Assembly (NCBI GenBank): GCA_047972415.1 | Contig: JBKEAN010000076.1 | Location: forward strand, 1-54,430 | DNA: 54,430 nucleotides | Reading direction: 5' to 3' | Origin: Mangrovibacterium sp047972415 | GTDB lineage: Bacteria; Bacteroidota; Bacteroidia; Bacteroidales; Prolixibacteraceae | Shown: in pieces, positions 35,557 through 43,968 of the stretch | Layout: each line of letters opens with the position of its first letter | How positions within the stretch are numbered: position 1 is the first letter of the stretch | Program-made: the position numbers and the translations under genes | Notes under the pieces: model-generated | Database searches by the model: none | Told to the model about the DNA's origin: nothing | What the model saw: the letters and a program-made list of their open reading frames with translations, nothing else

Positions 35557-35918
35557 CAGTATTGGCCTGTCGAAAGTAAAACCAAGGTACATGCAGTCGC
35601 TGGTTCAATACCTGATTTTTCCAGTTCCTGTGCGAAATCGTCGTTTTCAGTTCCGGGATTGAAAATGACCCGCTTCGGGTGCAGCGAAATAATATAGTCA
35701 ACATACCCACGTTGGATTTCGGGGCCAATGTACAGGCTCACCGTGTCAATCGGTCCGAAGTCGATGGCTTCGGTTTCAAACACAACGTCGTCAACTTGCC
35801 CCGGACGTGTTGCAAGGGCTACAACCGGGTGCCCATGCTGGCGTAACGCCCTGATAGCTTTATTTGAATAGCGTTCCGGCTTTTCGCTGGCGCCAATAAT
35901 TAGTGTTTTCTTTGTCAT
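35556..35918 (-). CDS. CoA-binding domain protein (YccU type)
   Basis: A 120-residue protein with a single Rossmann-like CoA-binding domain: TLIIGASEKPERYSNKAIRA at the start, GHPVVALATRPGQ, SLYIGPEIQRGYVDYI and KRVIFNPGTENDDF. This is the short YccU-like form. Its stop overlaps the thioredoxin-like start, which suggests a linked redox or CoA-related role. The biochemical function of this family is not settled. Confidence 0.85.
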   Translation of the reverse strand: MTKKTLIIGASEKPERYSNKAIRALRQHGHPVVALATRPGQVDDVVFETEAIDFGPIDTVSLYIGPEIQRGYVDYIISLHPKRVIFNPGTENDDFAQELEKSGIEPATACTLVLLSTGQY

Positions 35919-35962
35919 TCAAATCAATTTAAAATCAGTTATTTGGGCTGAACTCTTCTGGA

Positions 35963-36442
35963 TTAGCGCTTTTGAACAAGCACCACGGCATAGGCCGAAA
36001 TCCCTTCTTGCCGGCCTTCGAACCCGAGCTGTTCGGTGGTCGTTGCTTTTACCGAAACGGCGTCGGCGTCAATACCAAGCACTTCGGCCATTTTTTCTTC
36101 CATCAGCGGAAGAAAGTCTTTCAGCTTAGGTTGTTGGGCAGCCAGGGTGGCATCAATGTTCCCTACCACATAACCTTTATTAGCAAGCAATTCGCTGCAA
36201 CGTTTCAGTAGCAGTTTGCTGTCAACATTTTTGTAATCCTGAGAGGTGTCAGGGAAGTGGTACCCGATGTCGCGCAGGCGAACCGCTCCCAGCATGGCAT
36301 CGCAAATGGCGTGAATAAGTACATCGCCATCCGAGTGCGCAACCGTGCCTTTGCTGTGCGGGACCAAAATGCCGCCCAACCACAAACTTTCTTCTTCGGC
36401 TAAACGATGAACATCATAGCCCATTCCAACACGTATATTCAT
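35963..36442 (-). CDS. ispF: 2-C-methyl-D-erythritol 2,4-cyclodiphosphate synthase
   Basis: A 159-residue enzyme of the MEP isoprenoid pathway that cyclises CDP-methylerythritol phosphate and releases CMP. Metal ligands are visible as Asp10 and His12 in GYDVHRL and His44 in DGDVLIHAICDAMLGA. Other family stretches are DIGYHFPDTSQDYK, NIDATLAAQQPKL and VSVKATTTEQLGFEGRQEG. It is complete. Its ATG overlaps the porV stop by four bases (ATGA). Confidence 0.96.
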   Translation of the reverse strand: MNIRVGMGYDVHRLAEEESLWLGGILVPHSKGTVAHSDGDVLIHAICDAMLGAVRLRDIGYHFPDTSQDYKNVDSKLLLKRCSELLANKGYVVGNIDATLAAQQPKLKDFLPLMEEKMAEVLGIDADAVSVKATTTEQLGFEGRQEGISAYAVVLVQKR

Positions 36443-37626
36443 CGTTTACTATTTAACTGGTCAAGGTTGAATGCAAGCGAAAACCGCAGGGTATTCGCCA
36501 AGGGGTGGTTTTGCTGGGTGGGGAATAAATAAGAGAAGTCGAGAAGAAACACGTTCAGTTTAAACCCGGCCCCAACTGTTGCAAACTTGCGGTTCCCTTT
36601 GTTTTCGTGTTCGTAAAAATAGCCGGCACGTAAGGCAAATTGTCTTTGGTACCAATATTCGATACCAAACGACAAATTAATTTCCTGCATCTCTTCTTTA
36701 AAACCACCAGGCGCATCGGTGAACGAACTGAGGATTCCGGACAAAACTGATTTATCTTCCTGGTAACCCCCCACAATAACACCGTCTTCGTCGGCAATGC
36801 TCACGTAGCTTGACGTAGGAACCAGTAATTTATTCATATCGAAGGCTAATCCAATGGCGTTGTCGTTGTTCAATTCCGTTTCGTAGCTCACACCTAAGCG
36901 GAGATTAGCCGGAATAAAGTCTTTGTTTTCGCCATCGTCGTACGAAATTTTACTGCCAATATTTGAAATATTGATACCTGTTGAGAAAACAGAATTCCGA
37001 CGGTTCCGGCGAAGTTGGTTCCGGTAATAAAAGGCAATATCGGCTGCAAACGAGTTCCCGGCATGGGTTTCAACCCCGCCAACTGGCAACCCTCCGGTTA
37101 AATCGGAACGGATATACCGGATGGCGACCGAACCGGAAAATTTCTCGGACAACAAGCGCGAATAGGCAAAATCGATTGCAAATTCGTTTGGGTTCTGCTG
37201 CCCTATAAATGTTGCATTGCCATCATAAAAGGTGATGTCGCCCAGCGAGAAGTAGCGAAGCGAAGCGCTGATTACCTGCAAATCGTCAATTCGTTTGTAC
37301 CCGGCCAGGTAAGCCAGGTTAATATCGTCAACCAGGTTTCGCAGCCAGGGCGAGTAGGACAATGACACTCCTAATTCGTTTTCGATAAAGGCATATTTTG
37401 CGGCGTTCCAGTGCTGCGCATTCATGTCGGGGCTGGTAGCCACACCGGCGTCGCCCATTGCCCCGGCACGCGAGTCGGGGGCGATGGTTAAAAACGGAAC
37501 TGCGGTTGAGATTACATTTGAACCCGAAGTTGTGCTTTGTGCAAAAAGCCCGTTGGGAATGGCTGCTGCAAGCATAAACAGTGCTGAAAGAAGCAGATGG
37601 CGTGTTAAACAATTCGTTTTAGTCAT
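36439..37626 (-). CDS. porV: Type IX secretion system outer membrane protein PorV
   Basis: A 395-residue FadL-like outer-membrane barrel with a signal peptide ending NGLFAQ. The conserved PorV start FLTIAPDSRAGAMGDAGVAT is followed by HWNAAKYAF and SLSYSPWLRNLVDDINLAYL. PorV carries T9SS cargo from the translocon to the PorU sortase. I choose ATG 37626, where the signal peptide starts; the longer frame to 37677 has no leader. It is followed by ispF with an ATGA overlap and is divergent from gldJ across 450 bp. The PorU gene often found beside it is not in this window. Confidence 0.92.
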   Translation of the reverse strand: MTKTNCLTRHLLLSALFMLAAAIPNGLFAQSTTSGSNVISTAVPFLTIAPDSRAGAMGDAGVATSPDMNAQHWNAAKYAFIENELGVSLSYSPWLRNLVDDINLAYLAGYKRIDDLQVISASLRYFSLGDITFYDGNATFIGQQNPNEFAIDFAYSRLLSEKFSGSVAIRYIRSDLTGGLPVGGVETHAGNSFAADIAFYYRNQLRRNRRNSVFSTGINISNIGSKISYDDGENKDFIPANLRLGVSYETELNNDNAIGLAFDMNKLLVPTSSYVSIADEDGVIVGGYQEDKSVLSGILSSFTDAPGGFKEEMQEINLSFGIEYWYQRQFALRAGYFYEHENKGNRKFATVGAGFKLNVFLLDFSYLFPTQQNHPLANTLRFSLAFNLDQLNSKR

Positions 37627-37630
37627 TGTG

Positions 37631-37638
37631 CAAAGATA
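37631..37638 (-). promoter_or_regulatory. -7 promoter element immediately before porV
   Basis: On the minus strand TATCTTTG matches TAnnTTTG and ends 4 bp before the porV ATG. If used, transcription would start at or within a few bases of the ATG, giving a leaderless message. No TTTG at the usual -33 distance is seen. Confidence 0.35.
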
Positions 37639-38076
37639 AATTTTTGAATATTCTCTTCTGTATCTTACCTCATTCAAACGAAATTATAGTCCGAAAATTA
37701 TCCGGCTTTTCATTATTTCCTTAAAATCATTAAAAGTCTTGGTTCTAGGCATTCAGCGGCCTTCCGGGGTTGCCCGGCAACTAGTTGGTTAGCCTTTAAT
37801 AATTAAAAAGGAACATAGCACCAAGTAATAATAAGGGACAGTTGAGCGTTTGTGCCAGGTGGAATTTGCAAATCCGGTAGTACCGCAGAGGCTCCCCCTG
37901 TTACTATATGTTTGTTGCTGGTGGCTTGAAACCCCGATTTTTGAAACAAATCTTTGTTCTGTCACAATATTTCATACAAAACTTGCGTTTGCTCAGAGTT
38001 CGGCAAGTAGTTCAACCCGATTAAACTATTTAGTTATATTTGCCGAAAGATAACCAAACTGAAAATTCAACAGAAG
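37639..38076. other. Long divergent intergenic region between porV and gldJ
   Basis: About 440 bp with no convincing gene. It holds GTTGCCCGGCAAC (37769-37781), a perfect inverted repeat about one central base, directly followed by the palindrome AACTAGTT (37779-37786). TATATTTG at 38035-38042 matches the -7 box 35 bp before gldJ. The symmetric sites could bind a regulator shared by the two T9SS genes; this is inference. Confidence 0.4.
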
Positions 38077-39537
38077 ATGAAATTGAGAGCCATATTATTT
38101 GTGGGTTTGACTTTTGCGCTGGCCAGCTGTAGCCTTTTTAAGAAAGACAATGGTGGTTTCAGTAATAAAAACTCATCGAATACAACCGGTTGGGAGTATA
38201 ATAACCCGGATAATGGCGGTTTCCAGAAGGATGCCGAGTTTTCCCAATTTGCCGGACCCGGTTTAAAATTCATTCAAGGTGGTACGTTTAGCATGGGGCG
38301 GGTTGAGCAGGATGTAATGTATGATTGGAATAACATTCCGCGACGGGTAACAGTTGCATCGTTTTATATGGACGAATCGGAAGTTTCCAACATTGACTAC
38401 CGCGAATATCTGTATTGGATTCGGAGGGTTTATCCGGGCGACCAGGAAAAATACCTCAAAGCGCTTCCTGACACCTTGGTGTGGCGCGAAGAACTTGCCT
38501 ACAACGAGCCTTATTTGATGAATTACCTGCGCCATCCGGCCTACAGCAAATATCCGGTTGTGGGCGTAAGTTGGGAACAGGCTGACGCCTTTTGTAAATG
38601 GCGTACCGACCGCGTGAACGAACAATTATTGGTAAACGAGGGCGTTTTGGCACATGATAATACGCAACAGGGCGAAAATATATTTACAACCGAAACCTAT
38701 TTAGCAGGAATGTATACGGGCCAAGCTGGCGATAAACCCATTGAAGATGCGAATGGCAATGCCCGTCGCTTGCGTTGGGAAGATGGTGTTTTGCTGCCAA
38801 ACTATCGTCTGCCAACCGAAGCCGAGTGGGAATATGCAGCTTATGGCTTAATCGGCAATACCGACGGTGAGTTGCTTACCGAGCGGAAATTATATCCGTG
38901 GAACGGAACCTACCTGCGCGACGATAGCCGTAAAGATCGCGGGCAGATGAATGCCAACTTTGTTCGCGGACGAGGCGACTACATGGGTATGGCCGGTTGG
39001 CTGAACGATAATGCCGACATTACTGCCCCTGTAAACTCGTACAGTCCAAACGATTTTGGTCTTTACTGTATGGCCGGAAACGTGAACGAGTGGGTGGCCG
39101 ATGTTTACCGTCCGCTTTCGCAGGAAGAAGTAAACGAGTTTCAACCTTTTCGCGGAACTGTTTACACGGCATACCGGAAAGATGGTAGCGGTAATTTGAT
39201 GCGTGATAAATACGGTCAGTTGCTGGCCGATACCGTTGCCGATTTTCGCAACTTTCAGGATGGCGACTACCAGTCTCAGATAATTGAAGGACAAGACTGG
39301 AATACCGAGAAAACACAACTGAAAACCGAAGACATGTATGTCCAGTCAAAAGGAAATGAAGGTGGATTTTCGTCACTGATTACAGATAAGATTCGCGTTT
39401 ACAAAGGTGGTTCGTGGAAGGATCGTCCATACTGGTTGATTCCCGGAACCCGCCGCTACCGCGACCAGCGCGAATCAGGGAACGATTTGGGATTCCGTTG
39501 TGCAATGACCAGGGTGGGTAGTCCCGAAGGATTTTAA
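38077..39537 (+). CDS. gldJ: Gliding motility/T9SS lipoprotein GldJ
   Basis: A 486-residue lipoprotein with lipobox LASC (Cys18). It has the formylglycine-generating enzyme (SUMF1) fold found in GldJ and GldK: FIQGGTFSMGRVEQDV, SFYMDESEVSNIDYREYLYW, VVGVSWEQADAFCKWRTDRV, YRLPTEAEWEYAAYGL, YCMAGNVNEWVADVY and DLGFRCAM. I call GldJ rather than GldK because the neighbours are murF and divergent porV, an arrangement seen in other Bacteroidota. GldJ stabilises the GldK-containing ring of the T9SS. Catalytic Cys residues of true sulfatase-modifying enzymes are not evident. Confidence 0.85.
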   Translation: MKLRAILFVGLTFALASCSLFKKDNGGFSNKNSSNTTGWEYNNPDNGGFQKDAEFSQFAGPGLKFIQGGTFSMGRVEQDVMYDWNNIPRRVTVASFYMDESEVSNIDYREYLYWIRRVYPGDQEKYLKALPDTLVWREELAYNEPYLMNYLRHPAYSKYPVVGVSWEQADAFCKWRTDRVNEQLLVNEGVLAHDNTQQGENIFTTETYLAGMYTGQAGDKPIEDANGNARRLRWEDGVLLPNYRLPTEAEWEYAAYGLIGNTDGELLTERKLYPWNGTYLRDDSRKDRGQMNANFVRGRGDYMGMAGWLNDNADITAPVNSYSPNDFGLYCMAGNVNEWVADVYRPLSQEEVNEFQPFRGTVYTAYRKDGSGNLMRDKYGQLLADTVADFRNFQDGDYQSQIIEGQDWNTEKTQLKTEDMYVQSKGNEGGFSSLITDKIRVYKGGSWKDRPYWLIPGTRRYRDQRESGNDLGFRCAMTRVGSPEGF

Positions 39538-39565
39538 TCGATTCCGAACTTGAATAAACCCGATA

Positions 39566-39600
39566 AAAACCTCATTTTTGCAATGAGGTTTTATTTTTTT
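39566..39600 (+). terminator. Terminator between gldJ and murF
   Basis: AAAACCTCATT (39566-39576) and AATGAGGTTTT (39582-39592) pair perfectly around TTTGC and are followed by ATTTTTTT. It ends 10 bp before the murF ATG, so murF must be expressed by read-through or by a promoter inside gldJ. Confidence 0.8.
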
Positions 39601-39610
39601 AATCCACCCC

Positions 39611-40903
39611 ATGAAGACCGCAGAACTTTATCCGCTTTTTTGTCAGCACCCGCTGGTGTCAACCGATAGCCGGAATATCCCGAACAACTCGTTGTTTTTT
39701 GCATTGAAAGGGCAAAATTTCGACGGAAACAAATTTGCCGCCGAGGCAATAACCAAGGGGGCCGCGTATGCCGTTATCGACAATCCGGAGTATGCGGTAC
39801 ACGAGCATTTGATTTTAGTTGATGATGTTTTGTTAACCCTTCAGCAGTTAGCTAATTTCCATCGGCGGGAGCTTGGGGTCCCTGTTTTGGCAATCACCGG
39901 CACAAACGGCAAAACGACCAGCAAAGAGCTGATTGCTTCGGTTTTGCTGAACCGGTTCAACGTGTGTTTCACCCAAGGAAACCTGAATAACCACCTTGGT
40001 GTCCCGCTCACCTTACTTTCAATGACCCGCGATACCCAACTCGGTGTAATTGAAATGGGGGCCAACCACCCCGGCGAAATTGCCGCGCTTTGCCGGATAG
40101 CCGAACCAAATTACGGCCTGGTAACCAACATGGGAAAAGCGCACCTCGAAGGGTTTGGCTCGTTTGAGGGAGTAATAAAAACGAAAACGGAATTGTACGA
40201 CTACCTGCGCGAAACCGGTGGAAAATGCTTTATAAATGCTGATAATGAATTGCTGCTAAAACAAGCCGAAGGATTGCCGTTGCTGAGTTATGGCAAAAGT
40301 AGGAAGGCTGATTTAATAGGAGAGAGTGAAGATTCGTCTTATTACCTCACTGCCCGGATACTGTTTCCCAAGGGCTGGCTGTACTTCCGGTCGAAGTTGG
40401 TGGGTGGTTATAACTTTGAAAATATTATGGCGGCTGCCCGTATTGGCTTGCATTTCGATATTGATCCGTTGCTGATTCAAAAATCGGTTGAAAAATATAC
40501 CCCAACCAACAATCGTTCGCAATTAATCCAACGGGCATCAAACCGGCTCATTTTGGATGCTTACAATGCAAACCCTACCAGTATGTTAGCATCGTTGCAA
40601 AACTTTAGCCAGATAAATCACCCCGAGAAAATAGTTATTCTTGGAGATATGCTCGAACTGGGCGAATTTGCCGTTGAGGAACATCAGAAAATTGCCGATT
40701 TTCTGGAAAAACAGCAATTGGAAGCGGTTTTCCTGGTCGGGCCGTGTTTCTGCGCGGTCCAGTCGGGTACAAAAACAAAGAAGTTCGAATCAATCGAACT
40801 TCTTTCAAACTACCTATTTCAACAAAAACAAATGAAAAACAAACTGATTCTGATTAAAGGTTCCAGAGGAATCCGTTTGGAAAAAGTGCTGGAGAGTTTT
40901 TAA
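39611..40903 (+). CDS. murF: UDP-N-acetylmuramoyl-tripeptide--D-alanyl-D-alanine ligase
   Basis: A 430-residue cytoplasmic Mur ligase that adds D-Ala-D-Ala to the peptidoglycan precursor. The ATP-binding P-loop GTNGKT is at 97-102. Further landmarks are CFTQGNLNNHLGVPLTLL, GVIEMGANHPGEIAALC, NYGLVTNMGKAHLEGFGS, DAYNANPTSMLASL and VILGDMLELG. All are typical of MurF, and the length is slightly short but complete. Confidence 0.94.
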   Translation: MKTAELYPLFCQHPLVSTDSRNIPNNSLFFALKGQNFDGNKFAAEAITKGAAYAVIDNPEYAVHEHLILVDDVLLTLQQLANFHRRELGVPVLAITGTNGKTTSKELIASVLLNRFNVCFTQGNLNNHLGVPLTLLSMTRDTQLGVIEMGANHPGEIAALCRIAEPNYGLVTNMGKAHLEGFGSFEGVIKTKTELYDYLRETGGKCFINADNELLLKQAEGLPLLSYGKSRKADLIGESEDSSYYLTARILFPKGWLYFRSKLVGGYNFENIMAAARIGLHFDIDPLLIQKSVEKYTPTNNRSQLIQRASNRLILDAYNANPTSMLASLQNFSQINHPEKIVILGDMLELGEFAVEEHQKIADFLEKQQLEAVFLVGPCFCAVQSGTKTKKFESIELLSNYLFQQKQMKNKLILIKGSRGIRLEKVLESF

Positions 40904-40938
40904 CCACAAATCAGCTATCCCCCTAAATTTGAATCGGA

Positions 40939-41304
40939 TCAACTTGGTTTTTCAACCTTCAGAACTTCGCTGAATGCTTGTTCGAAAGTTGATTTAGGAA
41001 GCGCTCCCTGTGCCATTTGCGGCTGACCGTCAATCGGAACAAACAACAACGATGGGATACTTTGAATTCCAAACATGCTTGCCAGTTCGCGCTGGTCTTC
41101 GGTATTAACCTTATAAATATGCAGGCTATCGCCGTATTCTTGCTGCAATTCTTCCAAAACAGGGGCAACCATTTTGCAGGGGCCGCACCAATCGGCATAA
41201 AAGTCAATCAGGCACGGCTTGTCGCCTTCATATTTCCACTCGGTATGTTGTTCAAAATCGAATACCTTCGTTTTGAATGTTTCTTTGGTCAGATGTTCTA
41301 ACAT
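40939..41304 (-). CDS. Thioredoxin
   Basis: A 121-residue thioredoxin with the classical motif FYADWCGPCKMVAPVLEEL (WCGPC at 39-43) and cis-Pro region IQSIPSLLFVP. No export signal is visible, so it works in the cytoplasm as a general disulfide reductase. It starts at ATG 41304 and stands alone, convergent with murF and divergent from the CCA-adding enzyme gene. Confidence 0.92.
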   Translation of the reverse strand: MLEHLTKETFKTKVFDFEQHTEWKYEGDKPCLIDFYADWCGPCKMVAPVLEELQQEYGDSLHIYKVNTEDQRELASMFGIQSIPSLLFVPIDGQPQMAQGALPKSTFEQAFSEVLKVEKPS

Positions 41305-41414
41305 AGCTTTTTGTTTTTATGAAGTAAATATATAAAACTTTAGATACTTAGATGTCAATTATGATGCCAAGGAAATTAGCGTTTAATTATCGGTCAAACA
41401 AGTAGAAATAATTG

Positions 41415-41422
41415 TAATTTTG
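41415..41422 (+). promoter_or_regulatory. -7 promoter element of the CCA-adding enzyme gene
   Basis: TAATTTTG fits TAnnTTTG, 67 bp before ATG 41489. No matching -33 box is apparent. Confidence 0.35.
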
Positions 41423-41488
41423 GCACGATTTTAAACAAAATGGCATAAAAAGCATTTCTATAGCTTTTGTCAGACCAGTCTATTTTTC

Positions 41489-42901
41489 ATGAAAGAGCAT
41501 TTGCAACACCCTATATTTACGATTATTTCGGAAGAAGCGGATCGGCTTAACCAAGCCTGTTTTGTTATCGGCGGTTTTGTCAGGGATTTAATATTGAAAC
41601 GTAATTCCAAAGATATTGATGTCGTTGTTCTGGGGAGCGGCATCGATTTGGCCCGAGCTGTGGCTAAGCGGTTGGGGCCGAAAACCCCGGTGAACGTTTT
41701 CAAAAACTTCGGTACCGCCATGATAAAAAGTGCCGATTGGGAAGTTGAGTTTGTGGGGGCCCGAAAAGAATCGTATACACGGGATTCGCGCAAACCAATT
41801 GTAGAAGACGGCAGCCTGGAGGACGACCAGAAACGGCGCGATTTTACCATTAATGCGCTGGCTATTTGCCTTAACAAGAGCCGGTTTGGCGAATTGGTTG
41901 ACCCCTTTGACGGGCTGGCTGACATACAAAACCGGATTATCCGCACGCCTCTCGAACCGGGAATTACTTTCTCGGACGACCCGTTGCGCATGTTACGTGC
42001 CATTCGGTTTGCCACGCAGCTCAATTTTACAATTGAGCAAACAACTTTACAGGCCATTGCCGATTACCGGCACCGTATCGAAATCATTTCGGGCGAACGA
42101 GTTGCCGAGGAGTTGAATAAAATCATCATGGCCGATAAACCGTCTATTGGCTTTAAATTGCTGGATAAAACAGGCTTGCTTGAGTTGATTTTTCCGGAAT
42201 TGCACCGGATGAAAGGGATTGAACAGAAAAATGGTATTGCCCACAAGGACAACTTCTACCATACCCTTGAGGTACTCGACCGCATTGTGCCCAACACCAA
42301 CAACCTGTGGCTGCGCTGGTCGGCTATTTTGCACGACATTGCCAAACCCCGGACCAAACGTTTTATCCCGGGACTGGGCTGGACTTTTCACGCCCACAAC
42401 CATATTGGCGAGAAAATGGTGCCTGTCTTGTTCCGCCGGATGAAGTTGCCGATGAACGAAAAAATGAAATTTGTGCAAAAAATGGTTTCGTTGCACATGC
42501 GCCCCATTGTTTTGTCGGAAGAAGAAGTGACCGATTCGGCTGTGCGGCGTTTGCTGTTCGAGGCAGGCGACGATATTGACGAACTGATGACCTTGTGCGA
42601 AGCCGATATCACCTCTAAAAATGAAGTGAAGGTAAAACGCTACCTGAAAAACTTTCAACTGGTCCGCGAAAAGCTGAAAGACCTGGAAGAACGCGACCAT
42701 ATCCGGAACTTTCAGCCACCGGTGTCGGGCGAGGAAATTATGGCCACGTTCGGACTTGCACCTTGCAGGGAAGTAGGCTTGATAAAGAATGCGATAAAAG
42801 AGGCTATTTTGGAAGGTGAAATTCATAATGAGCACGACGAAGCCTTTCGGTACATGCTGGTAAAAGCCGGGGAATTAGGCTTGAAGCCGGTTCAATCCTG
42901 A
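41489..42901 (+). CDS. CCA-adding tRNA nucleotidyltransferase with HD domain
   Basis: A 470-residue enzyme that builds or repairs the 3' CCA end of tRNAs. The nucleotidyltransferase signature is VIGGFVRDLILKRNSKDIDV (about 26-45), with the DxD pair in KDIDVVV. RRDFTINALAICLNKSRFGE and DDPLRMLRAIRFATQL are conserved tRNA-binding stretches. An HD phosphohydrolase domain (HKDNFYHTLEVLDRIV, SAILHDIAKP) follows at about 250-360. No tRNA gene lies nearby. Its 3' end overlaps the convergent EEP nuclease gene by 10 bp. Confidence 0.92.
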   Translation: MKEHLQHPIFTIISEEADRLNQACFVIGGFVRDLILKRNSKDIDVVVLGSGIDLARAVAKRLGPKTPVNVFKNFGTAMIKSADWEVEFVGARKESYTRDSRKPIVEDGSLEDDQKRRDFTINALAICLNKSRFGELVDPFDGLADIQNRIIRTPLEPGITFSDDPLRMLRAIRFATQLNFTIEQTTLQAIADYRHRIEIISGERVAEELNKIIMADKPSIGFKLLDKTGLLELIFPELHRMKGIEQKNGIAHKDNFYHTLEVLDRIVPNTNNLWLRWSAILHDIAKPRTKRFIPGLGWTFHAHNHIGEKMVPVLFRRMKLPMNEKMKFVQKMVSLHMRPIVLSEEEVTDSAVRRLLFEAGDDIDELMTLCEADITSKNEVKVKRYLKNFQLVREKLKDLEERDHIRNFQPPVSGEEIMATFGLAPCREVGLIKNAIKEAILEGEIHNEHDEAFRYMLVKAGELGLKPVQS

Positions 42902-43968
42902 GGAGATCGGCTGAGTTGGAGCAACACCGGTAAATGGTCGGAAAAGCCACCGCAATAGTCGTACCCGCGATAAGTCCGGAATAATCGTTTGCCTCCCCAA
43001 GTTGGGTCATCTTCCAGCAGAAACGGAAGTTCTACAATACGGGCAGCGTTGCTTTGGCAATGCAGGCCAACCTTGTTTAGCAAACTTTCGGATACAATAA
43101 CCTGGTCGAAACTTTGCCAGCTTTGCTGGTGTTTTAGTGTTCCTTTTGGGGCCCATGCTGTTGACAGGTTAATCAATCCGCTATCGGTTTCGGGCAAACC
43201 GGCTGCACTGGTGCCTAAGCCGCGGATCAAGCTTTCATTTTCGGGGGTGTCGTTAAAGTCGCCAATCAGCACAATTTTAGCATTCTTTTGTCCTTGCTGT
43301 ACTTCGGTCACTGCATGTTTTAGCCGGGTTGCCGCATTCATCCGTTCAGACTCCGTTTCGGCCTGTCCCTGGTAGCGCGATGGCCAGTGGTTCACAAAAA
43401 CGTGCAGCGTGTCAGTTCCCAATATCAGTGTGGCATGAAGAATTTCCCGCGTTGCTTTTACCTTTCCCTGATTATCGAACAATGGAAAATAGTCGAACCG
43501 GATTGGGACAACGGTTTCGGAGCGGTAAAGCATGGCCACGTCAATTCCGCGCTCATCGGGCGAATCCTTGTGGATAATACGGTAGTTGAAGCGTTGCAAT
43601 GGGGTTTCCTTAAGTAATTTTTCCATAACAAAGCGGTTTTCAACTTCGCACATCGCCACTACATCGGGAATACTGAAGCCGTTGGCTGCCAAAATTACTT
43701 TCGACAGCTTATTCTGCTTATCAGCAAGTTTCGCCGAGGTCCAGTGTTTTAACCCTTCCGGCAGAAATTCATCATCCAGGGTGAGCGAGTCGTTGCGGGT
43801 ATCGAACAAATTTTCGACATTGTAAAATAGAATCGAAAAACTGGGTAAAGGACTCAGCGATTGGCCACAGGCAGGGCATTGCCAAAGCAAAAAGCAAAAC
43901 AACCCGATAACGAAATTAATTTGGGTTTTGTTCCACTCGCTCGTAAGCGCCAAGGTCGGGGGCTGCAT
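42892..43968 (-). CDS. Endonuclease/exonuclease/phosphatase family protein
   Basis: A 358-residue EEP-fold protein. Metal and catalytic stretches are visible: SILFYNVENLFDTRND, VVAMCEVENRFVMEKLL, FVNHWPSRY, IVLIGDFNDTPENE and GFSDHLPVLLQL with the last catalytic Asp-His pair. A hydrophobic segment near the N-terminus (FVIGLFCFLLWQCPACGQ) looks like a signal peptide, so it is probably exported. The ATG at 43968 lies inside the 3' end of the upstream lipoprotein gene (53-bp overlap), suggesting coupling. Substrate could be a nucleic acid or a phosphoester; unknown. Confidence 0.85.
   Translation of the reverse strand: MQPPTLALTSEWNKTQINFVIGLFCFLLWQCPACGQSLSPLPSFSILFYNVENLFDTRNDSLTLDDEFLPEGLKHWTSAKLADKQNKLSKVILAANGFSIPDVVAMCEVENRFVMEKLLKETPLQRFNYRIIHKDSPDERGIDVAMLYRSETVVPIRFDYFPLFDNQGKVKATREILHATLILGTDTLHVFVNHWPSRYQGQAETESERMNAATRLKHAVTEVQQGQKNAKIVLIGDFNDTPENESLIRGLGTSAAGLPETDSGLINLSTAWAPKGTLKHQQSWQSFDQVIVSESLLNKVGLHCQSNAARIVELPFLLEDDPTWGGKRLFRTYRGYDYCGGFSDHLPVLLQLSRSPQD

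Noticed and set aside
38077..39537. Sulfatase-modifying (formylglycine-generating) enzyme
   Set aside because: The fold matches, but the lipobox, murF/porV context and lack of evident catalytic cysteines fit GldJ.
40924..40931. TAAATTTG as a promoter on the plus strand
   Set aside because: It fits the -7 pattern, but no plus-strand gene follows for over 500 bp.
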